A DNA stretch of 64,000 nucleotides from Bradyrhizobium lablabi (GCF_900141755.1 NZ_LT670844.1:2418001-2482000); one strand, 5' to 3'. Shown: positions 43,509-52,704, counted from the first letter of the stretch. Notes: generated by a model not told the origin, from the sequence alone. Numbers and translations: made by a program.

Positions 43509-43557
43509 AGCATGATCCGGAAAAGTGGGAACCGGTTTTCCGAAAAGATCATGCTCA
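43506..43557. repeat. Palindromic repeat, AGCATGATCCGGAAAAGTGG family, inside the pqq operon
   Basis: TAGAGCATGATCCGGAAAAG and ttttccgaaaagatcatgct form a near-perfect palindrome around tgggaaccgg. The first TAG is the pqqC stop codon. pqqD starts 20 bases beyond the element. Confidence 0.9.
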
Positions 43558-43576
43558 AACAACTAGAGGCAAAGCG

Positions 43577-43888
43577 ATGGCAGGCAGCCGCAACATCAAT
43601 GTCAGCGAGGCGAGCCGGCCCGTGCTGCCGCGGCATGCCAAGCTGAAATTCGATGAGACGCGGCAGGTCTGGGTGATCCTGGCGCCGGAGCGCGTGCTGG
43701 CCCCGGACGAGATCGCGGTAGAGGTGCTAAGGCTTTGCGATGGCGTCCGCAGCGTCGGCGAGATGGTCGACCAGCTCGCCGCGAAATACACAGCCGACCG
43801 CGGCGCGATTGCGACCGATGTCGTCGCCATGCTGCAGGACCTTGCCGACAAGGGATTTTTGATTGAAGCGCGGGAGAAGGCTTCGTGA
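43577..43888 (+). CDS. pqqD: PqqA peptide chaperone PqqD
   Basis: A 103-residue protein with the family core PVLPRHAKLKFDETRQVWVI, LAPERVLAPDEIAVEVLRLC, DGVRSVGEMVDQLAAKY and MLQDLADKGFL. The ATG at 43577 follows AGAGGCAAAGC. PqqD binds PqqA and presents it to PqqE. Its TGA overlaps the GTG start of pqqE by four bases, so the two are translationally coupled. Confidence 0.96.
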   Translation: MAGSRNINVSEASRPVLPRHAKLKFDETRQVWVILAPERVLAPDEIAVEVLRLCDGVRSVGEMVDQLAAKYTADRGAIATDVVAMLQDLADKGFLIEAREKAS

Positions 43889-45093
43889 GTCCGACGCTAA
43901 CCGATGCCGGCGTAGCGGCAAGCGAACCCTCCGACGGGCTCGCGGTGCTGGAGGGCCGCGGCTCGACCGCCGAGACGTTCGGGATTCCACTCGCGGTGCT
44001 CGCCGAATTGACGCATCGCTGTCCCCTCCAATGCCCCTACTGCTCCAATCCGGTCGAGCTGGACCGCAGTGGCAGTGAACTCACCACCGAGGAATGGAAG
44101 AAGGTCCTTTCCGAGTTGGCCGAGATCGGTGTGCTGCAAATCCATTTCTCCGGCGGCGAGCCGACCGCGCGCAAGGATCTGGTCGAGCTGGTACAGCACG
44201 CCAGCGATGTCGGGCTTTACTCCAATCTCATCACGTCGGCGGTGCTGCTGACCAAGGAAAAGCTTGGCGCGCTGGCCGACGCCGGGCTGTGTCATGTGCA
44301 GATCAGCTTTCAAGGCAACGAGCCGGTGGTCGCCGATCGGGTCGCCGGCTTCAAGGATGCGCACAAAAAGAAAATAGAAGTCGCAAAATGGACGCGCGAA
44401 CTGGATTTGCCGCTGACGGTCAATGCGGTCATGCATCGGCAAAACCTGCATCAGCTTTGCGACATCATCCAGATGGCGGTCGATCTCGACGCCGACCGGC
44501 TGGAAGTCGCCAATGTGCAATATTACGGCTGGGCCCTTAAGAACCGCGCAGCGCTGATGCCGACCCTGGCGCAGATCGAGGAAACTAGCCGCCTTGTCGA
44601 GGAGGCGCAGGCGCGGCTGAAGGGCGTCCTCGCCATCGACTATGTGGTGCCGGATTATTACGCGCTGCGCCCGAAGAAATGCATGGGCGGCTGGGGCCGG
44701 CAGTTCTTCAACATCTCGCCTGCCGGCAAGATTTTGCCATGCCATGCCGCCGAAAGCATTACCGGGCTCGAATTCCTCTCGGTACGTTCAAATCATTCGA
44801 TCGCCTGGATCTGGCAGAATTCCGAAGCCTTCAATCGTTATCGCGGCACCGGCTGGATGCCCGAGCCCTGCAAGAGCTGCGAATTCAGGGAAGTCGATTT
44901 CGGCGGCTGCCGCTGCCAGGCTTTTGCCCTGACCGGCAATGCCGGCAATACCGACCCGGCCTGCACGCTGTCGCCGATGCATGAGCAGATCTTCAAACTG
45001 GCCGAGGCCGAGGCCGCCAGCAACAACAATCGTTTCATCTATCGCAATTTCGCCGGTGGCACGCTGGAGACAGGCGGCGACGATGGCGCCTGA
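43885..45093 (+). CDS. pqqE: PqqA peptide cyclase PqqE (radical SAM)
   Basis: A 402-residue radical SAM enzyme starting at GTG 43885 within the pqqD stop. The SAM cluster motif is HRCPLQCPYCSN with C46, C50 and C53; the C-terminal SPASM region has KCMGGWGRQFF, LPCHAAESI and CKSCEFREVDFGGCRCQ. It forms the carbon-carbon bond between Glu16 and Tyr20 of PqqA. The last 11 bases overlap the start of the peptidase-like gene at 45083. Confidence 0.97.
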   Translation: MSPTLTDAGVAASEPSDGLAVLEGRGSTAETFGIPLAVLAELTHRCPLQCPYCSNPVELDRSGSELTTEEWKKVLSELAEIGVLQIHFSGGEPTARKDLVELVQHASDVGLYSNLITSAVLLTKEKLGALADAGLCHVQISFQGNEPVVADRVAGFKDAHKKKIEVAKWTRELDLPLTVNAVMHRQNLHQLCDIIQMAVDLDADRLEVANVQYYGWALKNRAALMPTLAQIEETSRLVEEAQARLKGVLAIDYVVPDYYALRPKKCMGGWGRQFFNISPAGKILPCHAAESITGLEFLSVRSNHSIAWIWQNSEAFNRYRGTGWMPEPCKSCEFREVDFGGCRCQAFALTGNAGNTDPACTLSPMHEQIFKLAEAEAASNNNRFIYRNFAGGTLETGGDDGA

Positions 45094-46072
45094 CGCCGAC
45101 GCCGGCAAATCCCTAAACCAACGCGCCGATCCGTTCGCGCCGCTGACGTCAGAATGGCTATCGGTCGGCGACGGCCATGAGGTCTACGTCGAAACCCTCG
45201 GCCGCGCCGGCGGCATTCCCGCGGTCTACCTGCATGGCGGGCCCGGCAGCGGCTGCCAACCGGATCACCGCCGGTTGTTCGATCCCGAGCGCTTTCACGC
45301 CGTCTTGTTCGACCAGCGCGGCGCGGGCCGCAGCCGCCCCAAGGGCGGCCGCGAAAACAATACGCTCTCCCATCTGATCGCGGACATGGAGATCATCCGC
45401 GAGAAATTTGCCATCCCGCGCTGGATGGTTGTCGGCGGCTCCTGGGGTGCGACCTTGGCGCTGGCTTACGCGCAGGCGCACCCCGACCGGGTCACGGGCA
45501 TCGTGTTGCGCGCGACTTTTCTCGGCACGCGCGAAGAATTGGAAGGCGCATTTCTCCACGCGCTGCCGCGCTTCCATCCGGACCTCAGCGACGATTTCCT
45601 TAAAGTCTTGCCGAGGAAAGAGCGCGTGAAGCCGCTCGATGCCTACTGGCGCCGCATTCTCTCTCCCGATCCAGCCGTGCACGGCCCGGCCGCCCGCGCC
45701 TGGCACGACACCGAGCGGGTCCTTTCCGAACACGCGCCCGGGCGTCTCCGGCTCGATCCTAATTCGCTCAATTCGACGCGCACCCTGCCCGCCACGCCGT
45801 TCATGGAAGCGCATTACTTCCAGAACGAGTGCTTTATGCGACCGGGTCAACTCCTGGCGGACGCGAAAAAGCTTAATCGAATTCATGGCATGATCGTGCA
45901 AGGCCGCTACGATCTGCTGTGCCCGCCGGCGACATCGCATGCGCTAAACGCCGCATGGCCGGACTCTGAAATTCGCATGGTCGAGGGCGCCGGCCATTCG
46001 CTGTACGATCCCGGCGTCAGGGATGCCGTGATGAAGGCGATCGCGGATCTGGCCTCAGAAATCACTCAATAG
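45083..46072 (+). CDS. Proline iminopeptidase-like alpha/beta hydrolase, coupled to pqqE
   Basis: A 329-residue peptidase family S33 enzyme. The oxyanion segment is HGGPGSG (51-57), the nucleophile elbow GGSWGA with S120, then GRYDLLCPP (aspartate) and GAGHS (histidine) late in the chain. The ATG at 45083 lies inside pqqE (11-base overlap), so it belongs to the pqq operon. Proline iminopeptidases remove N-terminal residues from peptides; here it may help trim modified PqqA, which needs proteolysis to release the Glu-Tyr unit. No pqqF/pqqG-type metalloprotease is visible. Housekeeping peptide turnover is the alternative. Confidence 0.92.
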   Translation: MAPDADAGKSLNQRADPFAPLTSEWLSVGDGHEVYVETLGRAGGIPAVYLHGGPGSGCQPDHRRLFDPERFHAVLFDQRGAGRSRPKGGRENNTLSHLIADMEIIREKFAIPRWMVVGGSWGATLALAYAQAHPDRVTGIVLRATFLGTREELEGAFLHALPRFHPDLSDDFLKVLPRKERVKPLDAYWRRILSPDPAVHGPAARAWHDTERVLSEHAPGRLRLDPNSLNSTRTLPATPFMEAHYFQNECFMRPGQLLADAKKLNRIHGMIVQGRYDLLCPPATSHALNAAWPDSEIRMVEGAGHSLYDPGVRDAVMKAIADLASEITQ

Positions 46073-46085
46073 GGATTTTCACAAC

Positions 46086-46754
46086 ATGCCGCTTGCCGGA
46101 AAAGGAATGCTGCTGACCTCGATGCACATCGATCCATCCGATGAGGCCGACTTCAATCGGTGGTATGACCGTGAACATCTATTGGAGCGGGTCGCCATCG
46201 AAGGTTTTCTGGAAGCCCGGCGCTATGTCGCGCATCAGGGTTCTCCAAAATATCTCTGCCTCTATTCCACCGCGACCTTCGACGTGCTTGACAGCCCGAC
46301 CTACCGCACCGCATTGATGAATCCGACCGATTGGTCGAAGAAAAACCTCGCGCGCTTCAAGAACATGATCCGCGCGGTCGCGCGCATCACCATCAGCCGC
46401 GGACAGGGCCGCGGCGCGGCGCTCGGCATCATCCGCCTCCGCCCCGCTGCCGGCAGCGGGGATAAATTGCGTAGCGCATTGCGAGACAAACTCGATCCGG
46501 AAAAACTCGACGGTATCCTCTCTATGCATTTGATCGAGAACGATCCCGTGCTTTCCAAGCCGCTCACCGACGATCCCCCGGTGTCAGATCCCGGCGCCGG
46601 CGACTGGTTCGTCCTGATCGATGCCACAGATGTGAACGCGGTCGCTGGCGCGATCGCTGCGCGCTTCACCGGACCCGCTGCCTTCGAGGGAGGAATACAG
46701 GTGTCCGCTGGGAGTTATAAATTGATGTGGGATTTGGCGAAGAGCGACATTTGA
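46086..46754 (+). CDS. Hypothetical protein with two dimeric alpha/beta-barrel-like halves
   Basis: A 222-residue soluble protein, 13 bases after the iminopeptidase-like gene. The first half GMLLTSMHIDPSDEADFNRW followed by YDREHLLERVAIEGFLEARR resembles EthD/DUF4286-type ferredoxin-like barrels; the second half (FVLIDATDVNAVAGAIAARF, ending SAGSYKLMWDL) looks like a degenerate copy. Such domains often bind or transform small organic ligands. It may be the last gene of the pqq transcript by spacing, but a role in PQQ is not shown. Confidence 0.72.
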   Translation: MPLAGKGMLLTSMHIDPSDEADFNRWYDREHLLERVAIEGFLEARRYVAHQGSPKYLCLYSTATFDVLDSPTYRTALMNPTDWSKKNLARFKNMIRAVARITISRGQGRGAALGIIRLRPAAGSGDKLRSALRDKLDPEKLDGILSMHLIENDPVLSKPLTDDPPVSDPGAGDWFVLIDATDVNAVAGAIAARFTGPAAFEGGIQVSAGSYKLMWDLAKSDI

Positions 46755-47022
46755 TTGTCCTGATTCAAGGCGTGTGCCCAACAAGACGACAATGCTGCAG
46801 TGCCGCATGCATTGCAGCCGCGTTAAATGCTGGGCGGCTAATCCACCAGGGAATGACGATTAAGCAAATAATGGCTTTTCAGTGCAGCGCCGATCATGTT
46901 GAATGCTTGGATTCACTAAGCCCATGATATGGCAGGCAAACCACAAGAGCGCCGTGATGAGCGTTCACAACAGAAGTCAAAGGCCGAGCGGCTTCGCTTA
47001 AACCGCACGGAACAAGGTAGGA

Positions 47023-48822
47023 ATGAAACCGACTGATATCGCGCCACCCGACTATTTTCACAAAGTGGTCGACTGCCAGTGGGCCTGTCCCGCACATACG
47101 CCCGTTCCCGAATACATCCGCCTGATCGCCGAGGGCCGCTACAGCGACGCTTACATGATCAATTGGAAATCGAACGTGTTTCCCGGAATTTTGGGGCGCA
47201 CCTGCGATCGTCCATGCGAGCCCGCGTGCCGCCGCGGCCGTGTCGAGGAAACGCCCGTCGCGATCTGCCGGTTGAAGCGCGTCGCCGCCGACTTCAAGGA
47301 CGACGTCAAGCACCGCATGCCGCGGCCGTCGGCGAAGAACGGCAAGCGCATCGCGATCATCGGCGGCGGCCCCGCCTCGCTCGCGGTCGCCCGCGATCTC
47401 GCGCCGATCGGCTATCACTGCACCGTGTTCGACCAGGACCCCAAGGCCGGCGGCATGATGCGCACGCAGATCCCGAAATTCCGGCTGCCGGATTCGGTGA
47501 TCGACGAGGAAACCGACTACATTCTCGATCTCGGCATCGAGTTCAAAGGCGGGCATCGCATCGACAGCCTGAAGAAACTGCTCAGCGAAAATTACGACGC
47601 GATCTTTGTCGGCTCCGGCGCGCCGCGCGGCCGCGAGCTCGATATTCCCGGCCGCAAGGAAGCAGCCAGCAATGTCCACATCGGCATCGACTGGCTCTCC
47701 AGCGTGTCGTTCGGCCACACCGACAAGATCGGCAAGCGCGTGATCGTGCTCGGCGGCGGCAACACCGCGATGGATTGCTGCCGCACCGCGCGCCGTCTCG
47801 GTGGCGAGGACGTCAAGGTGATCGTGCGCTCCGGCTTCGAGGAGATGAAGGCGAGCCCTTGGGAAAAAGAAGACGCCATGCATGAGGACATCCCGATCCT
47901 CAATTTCATGGTGCCGGTCGCTTTCACCCACGACAATGGCAAGCTCACCGGCGTCACCTTCCAGAAGGTGAAGGCCGAATACGATGCCAAGGGCCGGCGC
48001 AATCTGGTGCCGACGGGCGAACCGGATCAGACCATCGCATGCGACGACGTGCTGGTGGCGGTCGGCCAGGAAAATGCGTTCCCCTGGATCGAGCGCGACT
48101 GCGGTGTCGAATTCGACAAATGGGACATGCCCAAGGTCGATCCGAAAACCATGGGCTCGACCAATCCAAAGGTGTTTTTCGGCGGCGACGCCGCGTTCGG
48201 CCCAAAGAACATCATCTGGGCGGTGGCGCACGGCCACGACGCTGCGCTGTCGATCCACAAGCTTTGCTCCGGCGAGGATATCACCGAGCGTCCGTTGCCT
48301 GAGGTGCAGATCTCCTCGCAGAAGATGGGCATCCACGAATGGAGCTACGACAACGACATCTCCGCCGACAAGCGTTACAGGGTGCCGCATCGCGACAAGG
48401 TGGTGGCGCTCAAGGACATCCGCGCCGAGGTCGAGCTCGGCTATGACGTCAAGCTGGCGCTCGGCGAGGCGCAGCGCTGCCTTAACTGCGATATTCAGAC
48501 CGTGTTCACCGCGCCGCTCTGCATCGAATGCGACGCCTGCGTCGATATCTGCCCGATGGACTGCATCACCTTCACCGAGAATGGCGAGGAAGCCGATCTG
48601 CGCGGGCGGCTGAAGGCGCCCTCGCCGCATCCGGACCAGGACCTCTATGTCGCCGACGGCCTCAAGACCGGGCGGGTGATGGTGAAGGATGAAGACGTCT
48701 GTCTGCATTGCGGGCTGTGCGCCGAACGCTGTCCGACCGGCGCCTGGGACATGCAAAAATACCTCATCGATATGACTTACGCAGGTTCATCATGCCCGTC
48801 CAAAAGCCGATCAGCAGCGTAA
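47023..48822 (+). CDS. GltD-like FAD/NAD(P) oxidoreductase with C-terminal 2x[4Fe-4S] ferredoxin domain
   Basis: A 599-residue protein. The N-terminal GltD-type iron-sulfur region has C18, C22, C61, C65, C69 and C82 (DCQWACPAHTPVPEY, GRTCDRPCEPACRRG). Two nucleotide folds follow: IAIIGGGPASLAVARDLA for FAD and VIVLGGGNTAMDCCRTARRL for NAD(P). The C-terminal ferredoxin part has CIECDACVDICPMDC (500-514) and CLHCGLCAERCPTG (560-573). It probably shuttles electrons between NAD(P) and the 2-oxoacid oxidoreductase encoded next, whose start codon it overlaps by 31 bases. This makes it a built-in electron-transfer subunit rather than a glutamate synthase, as gltB is absent. Confidence 0.92.
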   Translation: MKPTDIAPPDYFHKVVDCQWACPAHTPVPEYIRLIAEGRYSDAYMINWKSNVFPGILGRTCDRPCEPACRRGRVEETPVAICRLKRVAADFKDDVKHRMPRPSAKNGKRIAIIGGGPASLAVARDLAPIGYHCTVFDQDPKAGGMMRTQIPKFRLPDSVIDEETDYILDLGIEFKGGHRIDSLKKLLSENYDAIFVGSGAPRGRELDIPGRKEAASNVHIGIDWLSSVSFGHTDKIGKRVIVLGGGNTAMDCCRTARRLGGEDVKVIVRSGFEEMKASPWEKEDAMHEDIPILNFMVPVAFTHDNGKLTGVTFQKVKAEYDAKGRRNLVPTGEPDQTIACDDVLVAVGQENAFPWIERDCGVEFDKWDMPKVDPKTMGSTNPKVFFGGDAAFGPKNIIWAVAHGHDAALSIHKLCSGEDITERPLPEVQISSQKMGIHEWSYDNDISADKRYRVPHRDKVVALKDIRAEVELGYDVKLALGEAQRCLNCDIQTVFTAPLCIECDACVDICPMDCITFTENGEEADLRGRLKAPSPHPDQDLYVADGLKTGRVMVKDEDVCLHCGLCAERCPTGAWDMQKYLIDMTYAGSSCPSKSRSAA

Positions 48823-50639
48823 ACGACTTCGTCGTCCGCTTCGCCAACGTCAATGGCTCGGGTTCGGCGAGCGCCAACGAACTGTTCGCTCGCTCCATCC
48901 TGCGCCATGGCGTGCCGGTTTCACCGCGCAACATCTTCCCGTCGAACATCCAGGGCCTGCCGACCTGGTACGAGGTGCGGGTCACCGAGGACGGCCATCT
49001 CGGCGCCCGCGGTGGCGTCGACATGATGGTGGCGATGAACCCGCAGACCTGGGACAACGACCTCGCCTCGATCGAGCCCGGCGGCTATTTGTTCTACGAC
49101 TCGACCAAGCCGATGCCGCAGTCGAAATTCCGCGCCGACATCTCCGTGATCGGCGTGCCGCTGACCGCGATCACCAACTCGACCTATACCGATCCCCGCC
49201 AGCGCCAGCTGTTCAAGAACATCATCTATCTCGGCGCGCTGTGCGCGCTGCTCGACATGGACCCGAAGCTGGTCGAGCAATTGATCGCCGAACAATATAA
49301 GGGCAAGGAAAAGTTGTTGTCCTCGAACGTCCACGCGCTGCATCTCGGCCGCGACTGGGCGTTGCAAAATCTGAAATGCCCGATCGGCCTGCGGGTCAAG
49401 AAAGCCGACAAGGTCGGCGACCGCATCTTCATCGAGGGCAACAGCGCGGCGGCGCTAGGGGCGGTCTATGGCGGCGCCACCGTGTGCGCGTGGTACCCGA
49501 TCACGCCGTCGTCCTCGCTTGCCGACGCCTTCGCCAGCCACTGCAAGAAGCTGCGGCACGATCCCGAGACCGGCAAGGCCAAATACGCCATCGTCCAGGG
49601 CGAGGACGAACTCGCCTCGATCGGCATCGTGATAGGTGCGTCGTGGAACGGCGCGCGCGCCTTTACCGCGACCTCCGGCCCCGGCATCTCGCTGATGCAG
49701 GAGTTCATTGGGCTTTCCTACTTCGCCGAGATTCCGGCCGTGATCATGGACGTGCAGCGCGCCGGTCCCTCGACCGGCATGCCGACGCGGACCCAGCAAT
49801 GCGACATCCTGGCCTGCGCCTATGCTTCGCATGGCGACACCAAGCACGTGTTGCTGTTTCCGGAAGACCCGGCGGAGGCCTTCGAATTCGCCGCCACCGC
49901 CTTCGATCTTGCCGAACGGCTGCAGACCACGATCTTCGTGATGCTCGATCTCGATATCGGCATGAATCACAGGCTGTGCCGCCCGCTGCGCTGGGACGAC
50001 GCCAGGCAATATGACCGCGGCAAGGTGATGACCGCGGAGATGCTGGAAGCGGGCCGCGATTTCGGCCGCTATCTCGACGTCGACGGCGACGGCATTCCCT
50101 ACCGCACCTATCCGGGCACCCATCCGACCAAAGGCTCGTTTTTCACCCGCGGCACCTCGCGCGACCGTTACGCGCGCTATTCCGAGGAAGGCGCGGTTTA
50201 CGCCGACAACATGCAGCGGCTGGTGCGCAAGTTCGAAACCGCCCAGGACATGGTGCCGCGACCGTTGCAGGCCAACGCCGCCAAGCCGACCAAATACGGC
50301 GTGATCTATTTCGGCTCGACCTCACCGGCGATGGACGAGGCGATCGGGCTGTTGGAAGCACGCGGGCACGAGCTCGACCGCTTGCGGATCCGCGCCTTCC
50401 CCTTCCATTCCAGCGTCGCGAGTTTTATTGCCGACCATGACTTTGTGTATGTGGTCGAGCAGAACCGCGATGCGCAGCTGCGCTCGCTGATCGTCAACGA
50501 GAACGGCATCGATCCGGTCCGGCTGGTTCCGATCGTGCATTATGACGGTACGCCAATCACCGCGCGCTTCATCGCCGGCGCCATCGGCGACCATCAGGAC
50601 CACCTCAAGGTTACACCGCTCCGCAAGGCTGTCACATGA
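48792..50639 (+). CDS. korA: 2-oxoacid:acceptor oxidoreductase, fused gamma-alpha subunit (KorA-like)
   Basis: A 615-residue subunit of the pyruvate/2-oxoglutarate ferredoxin oxidoreductase family. The N-terminal gamma domain (about 1-190: VVRFANVNGSGSASANELFA) is fused to the pyrimidine-binding alpha domain (about 215-615: GNSAAALGAVYGGATVCAWY, PITPSSSLADAFASHC, TATSGPGISLMQEFIGLSYF). The start at 48792 lies inside the upstream gene; its stop overlaps korB by four bases. With KorB it oxidatively decarboxylates a 2-oxoacid, most likely 2-oxoglutarate, to an acyl-CoA. Substrate identity is inferred from subunit layout only. Confidence 0.92.
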   Translation: MPVQKPISSVNDFVVRFANVNGSGSASANELFARSILRHGVPVSPRNIFPSNIQGLPTWYEVRVTEDGHLGARGGVDMMVAMNPQTWDNDLASIEPGGYLFYDSTKPMPQSKFRADISVIGVPLTAITNSTYTDPRQRQLFKNIIYLGALCALLDMDPKLVEQLIAEQYKGKEKLLSSNVHALHLGRDWALQNLKCPIGLRVKKADKVGDRIFIEGNSAAALGAVYGGATVCAWYPITPSSSLADAFASHCKKLRHDPETGKAKYAIVQGEDELASIGIVIGASWNGARAFTATSGPGISLMQEFIGLSYFAEIPAVIMDVQRAGPSTGMPTRTQQCDILACAYASHGDTKHVLLFPEDPAEAFEFAATAFDLAERLQTTIFVMLDLDIGMNHRLCRPLRWDDARQYDRGKVMTAEMLEAGRDFGRYLDVDGDGIPYRTYPGTHPTKGSFFTRGTSRDRYARYSEEGAVYADNMQRLVRKFETAQDMVPRPLQANAAKPTKYGVIYFGSTSPAMDEAIGLLEARGHELDRLRIRAFPFHSSVASFIADHDFVYVVEQNRDAQLRSLIVNENGIDPVRLVPIVHYDGTPITARFIAGAIGDHQDHLKVTPLRKAVT

Positions 50640-51691
50640 CCTACATCGCAAAGCCGAAGTTCCATCATCCGGGCCTTCCGAAAAACGATCTCGGCTTCAC
50701 CCACCGCGATTACGAAGGCAAGATCTCGACGCTGTGCGCCGGCTGCGGCCACGACTCGATCACGGCTTCCATCATCGAAGCCTGCTACGAGCTGTCGATC
50801 GAGCCGCATCGGGTGGCAAAAATTTCGGGTATTGGCTGCTCCTCGAAGACGCCGGACTATTTCCTCGGCAATTCGCACGGCTTCAATTCGGTTCATGGCC
50901 GCATGCCGTCGGTCCTGACCGGCGCCAATCTCGCCAACCGCGACCTGATCTATCTCGGCGTCTCCGGCGACGGCGATTCCGCCTCGATCGGCTTCGGCCA
51001 GTTCGCGCATTCGATCCGGCGCGGCGTCAACATGACCTATATCGTCGAGAACAACGGCGTTTACGGCCTCACCAAAGGCCAGTTCTCGGCCACCGCCGAC
51101 CGCGGCTCGAAATCCAAGAAGGGCGTGGTGAATACCGACAACGCCATCGACCTGGTCGCGATCGCGCTGCAGCTCGGCGCTAGTTTTGTGGCGCGGAGCT
51201 TTTCCGGCGACAAGACCCAGTTGGTGCCGCTGATTGCCGCTGCGATCCAGCACAAGGGCTCGGCCTTTATCGACGTGATCAGCCCGTGCGTGGCATTCAA
51301 CAATCACGCCGGTTCGACCAAGAGCTTCGATTATGTGCGCGAGCACAATGATGCGGTGAACCGGCTCGACGTCATCACCGGCCGCGACCCGATCACGGTG
51401 GATTACGCGCCGGGGACGGTGCAGGTGGTCGAGCAGCACGACGGCACGCGGCTGGCATTGCGCAAGATCGACGCGGATTACGACGCGCATGATCGCGTCG
51501 CTGCGATGGCGTTCCTGCAGAAGCACGCCGCCAAGGGTCAGATCGTCACCGGATTGCTCTATGTCGATCCCGACTCGGAAGACCTGCACCACCATCTTGA
51601 CACGGTCGAGACGCCGCTCAACGGGCTCGACGAGAAAGCGCTGTGCCCCGGCTCCGCGGCGCTGGACAAGATCAACGCCAGCCTGCGGTAA
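50636..51691 (+). CDS. korB: 2-oxoacid:acceptor oxidoreductase, beta subunit (KorB-like)
   Basis: A 351-residue thiamine-diphosphate-binding subunit. The metal/ThDP motif is GVSGDGDSASIGFGQF with GDGD at 111-114 and the distal NNGVYGLTKGQF near 139-150. Cluster cysteines are in STLCAGCGHDS (34 and 37), GIGCSS (68) and ISPCVAFNN. It pairs with the overlapping korA. The unit resembles mycobacterial and alphaproteobacterial KorAB, which supply succinyl-CoA independently of NAD-linked 2-oxoglutarate dehydrogenase. Confidence 0.93.
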   Translation: MTYIAKPKFHHPGLPKNDLGFTHRDYEGKISTLCAGCGHDSITASIIEACYELSIEPHRVAKISGIGCSSKTPDYFLGNSHGFNSVHGRMPSVLTGANLANRDLIYLGVSGDGDSASIGFGQFAHSIRRGVNMTYIVENNGVYGLTKGQFSATADRGSKSKKGVVNTDNAIDLVAIALQLGASFVARSFSGDKTQLVPLIAAAIQHKGSAFIDVISPCVAFNNHAGSTKSFDYVREHNDAVNRLDVITGRDPITVDYAPGTVQVVEQHDGTRLALRKIDADYDAHDRVAAMAFLQKHAAKGQIVTGLLYVDPDSEDLHHHLDTVETPLNGLDEKALCPGSAALDKINASLR

Positions 51692-51810
51692 GTGGGAGCC
51701 TATAAACCCAAAATGCATACACCGCGGTTACTTGGTTGTGCCGTAGCCTTCCCTCGCCGGCCGCGCGATGATAGCAGTGAGGGATTGGTCCATGCAGCTG
51801 GAGGATTCCG

Positions 51811-52704
51811 ATGGCTCTGAGCGTCGAGCGTGGTGTTTCAGGCGACGCCAGTGGGCCGATCGATGAGATTCCGACCGGAGCGGCGCTGGGCGCCGAGATA
51901 CGCGGCATCGATCTCAGATATCTCGACGCATTGCAGTTCGAGGCCGTCAAGCGTGCCTGGCACGACCATCAGGTCATTTTGGTGCGTGGCCAGACGCTCA
52001 GCGACCAGGACCTCATCGCGTTCAGCCGCCGCTTCGGCGACCTCGACTGGGCGCCGGTACAGGAGACGGGCCGGCGCTTCGTCGACGGGCTGCCTGAAAT
52101 CTACATCGTTTCAAACGTCACCGTGAACGGTCAGGCGATCGGCAGCCTCGGCGCCGGCGAAGCCGTGTGGCATACCGACATGTCGTATCTCGATGTACCG
52201 CCGATGGCGAGCATGCTTTACGCGCTTGAGGTGCCGCCGGCCGGCGGCAACACCTCGTTTTGCAGCATGTACGCGGTTTACGAAGCACTGCCGGACAAGT
52301 TGAAGCGCCGGATCGCGAACCTGAAAATCAAGCACGACGGCACCTACAATAGCGGCGGCTATCTGCGCCAGGGCGTCACCGCAACCGACGATCCGCGGAC
52401 GTCACCAGGCGCCGTACACCCGCTGGTCTGCACCCACCCCGACACCGGGCGGCGCATGCTTTACCTCGGCCGCCGGCGCAATGCGTATCTCATGGGGCTC
52501 GAACTTGCCGACTCCGAGGCGCTGCTCGACGAATTGTGGGATTACGTCGCTCGCCCGGAGTTTGCCTGGGAGCACGTGTGGCGGGTCGGCGATCTGGTAC
52601 TGTGGGACAACCGCTGCACCATGCATCGGCGCGACCCGTTCGACGCCTCGGCACGGCGCATCATGCATCGAACCCAGATCAAGGGCAGCGCGGCGCCCCT
52701 CTGA
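51811..52704 (+). CDS. TauD/TfdA family Fe(II)/2-oxoglutarate dioxygenase
   Basis: A 297-residue dioxygenase. The iron ligands appear as VWHTDMSY (H121, D123) and the distal CTMHRRDPFD (H272), with the 2-oxoglutarate-binding arginine in the following DASARRIMHRTQ. The N-terminus PTGAALGAEIRGIDLRYL is typical of TfdA/TauD. The ATG at 51811 follows GGAGGATTCCG. It oxidises an organic substrate, releasing succinate and CO2; alkylsulfonates or phenoxyalkanoates are family precedents only. Its stop overlaps the MFS start by one base, so uptake and oxidation are likely coupled. Confidence 0.93.
   Translation: MALSVERGVSGDASGPIDEIPTGAALGAEIRGIDLRYLDALQFEAVKRAWHDHQVILVRGQTLSDQDLIAFSRRFGDLDWAPVQETGRRFVDGLPEIYIVSNVTVNGQAIGSLGAGEAVWHTDMSYLDVPPMASMLYALEVPPAGGNTSFCSMYAVYEALPDKLKRRIANLKIKHDGTYNSGGYLRQGVTATDDPRTSPGAVHPLVCTHPDTGRRMLYLGRRRNAYLMGLELADSEALLDELWDYVARPEFAWEHVWRVGDLVLWDNRCTMHRRDPFDASARRIMHRTQIKGSAAPL

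Noticed and set aside
46894..48756. 620-codon minus-strand ORF opposite the GltD-like gene
   Set aside because: Histidine/arginine/aspartate-rich composition typical of antisense frames in GC-rich genes; the plus-strand gene has complete cofactor motifs.
47023..48822. Glutamate synthase small subunit (GltD)
   Set aside because: No gltB, and the protein has an extra C-terminal two-cluster ferredoxin domain and overlaps korA, so a role with KorAB is more likely.
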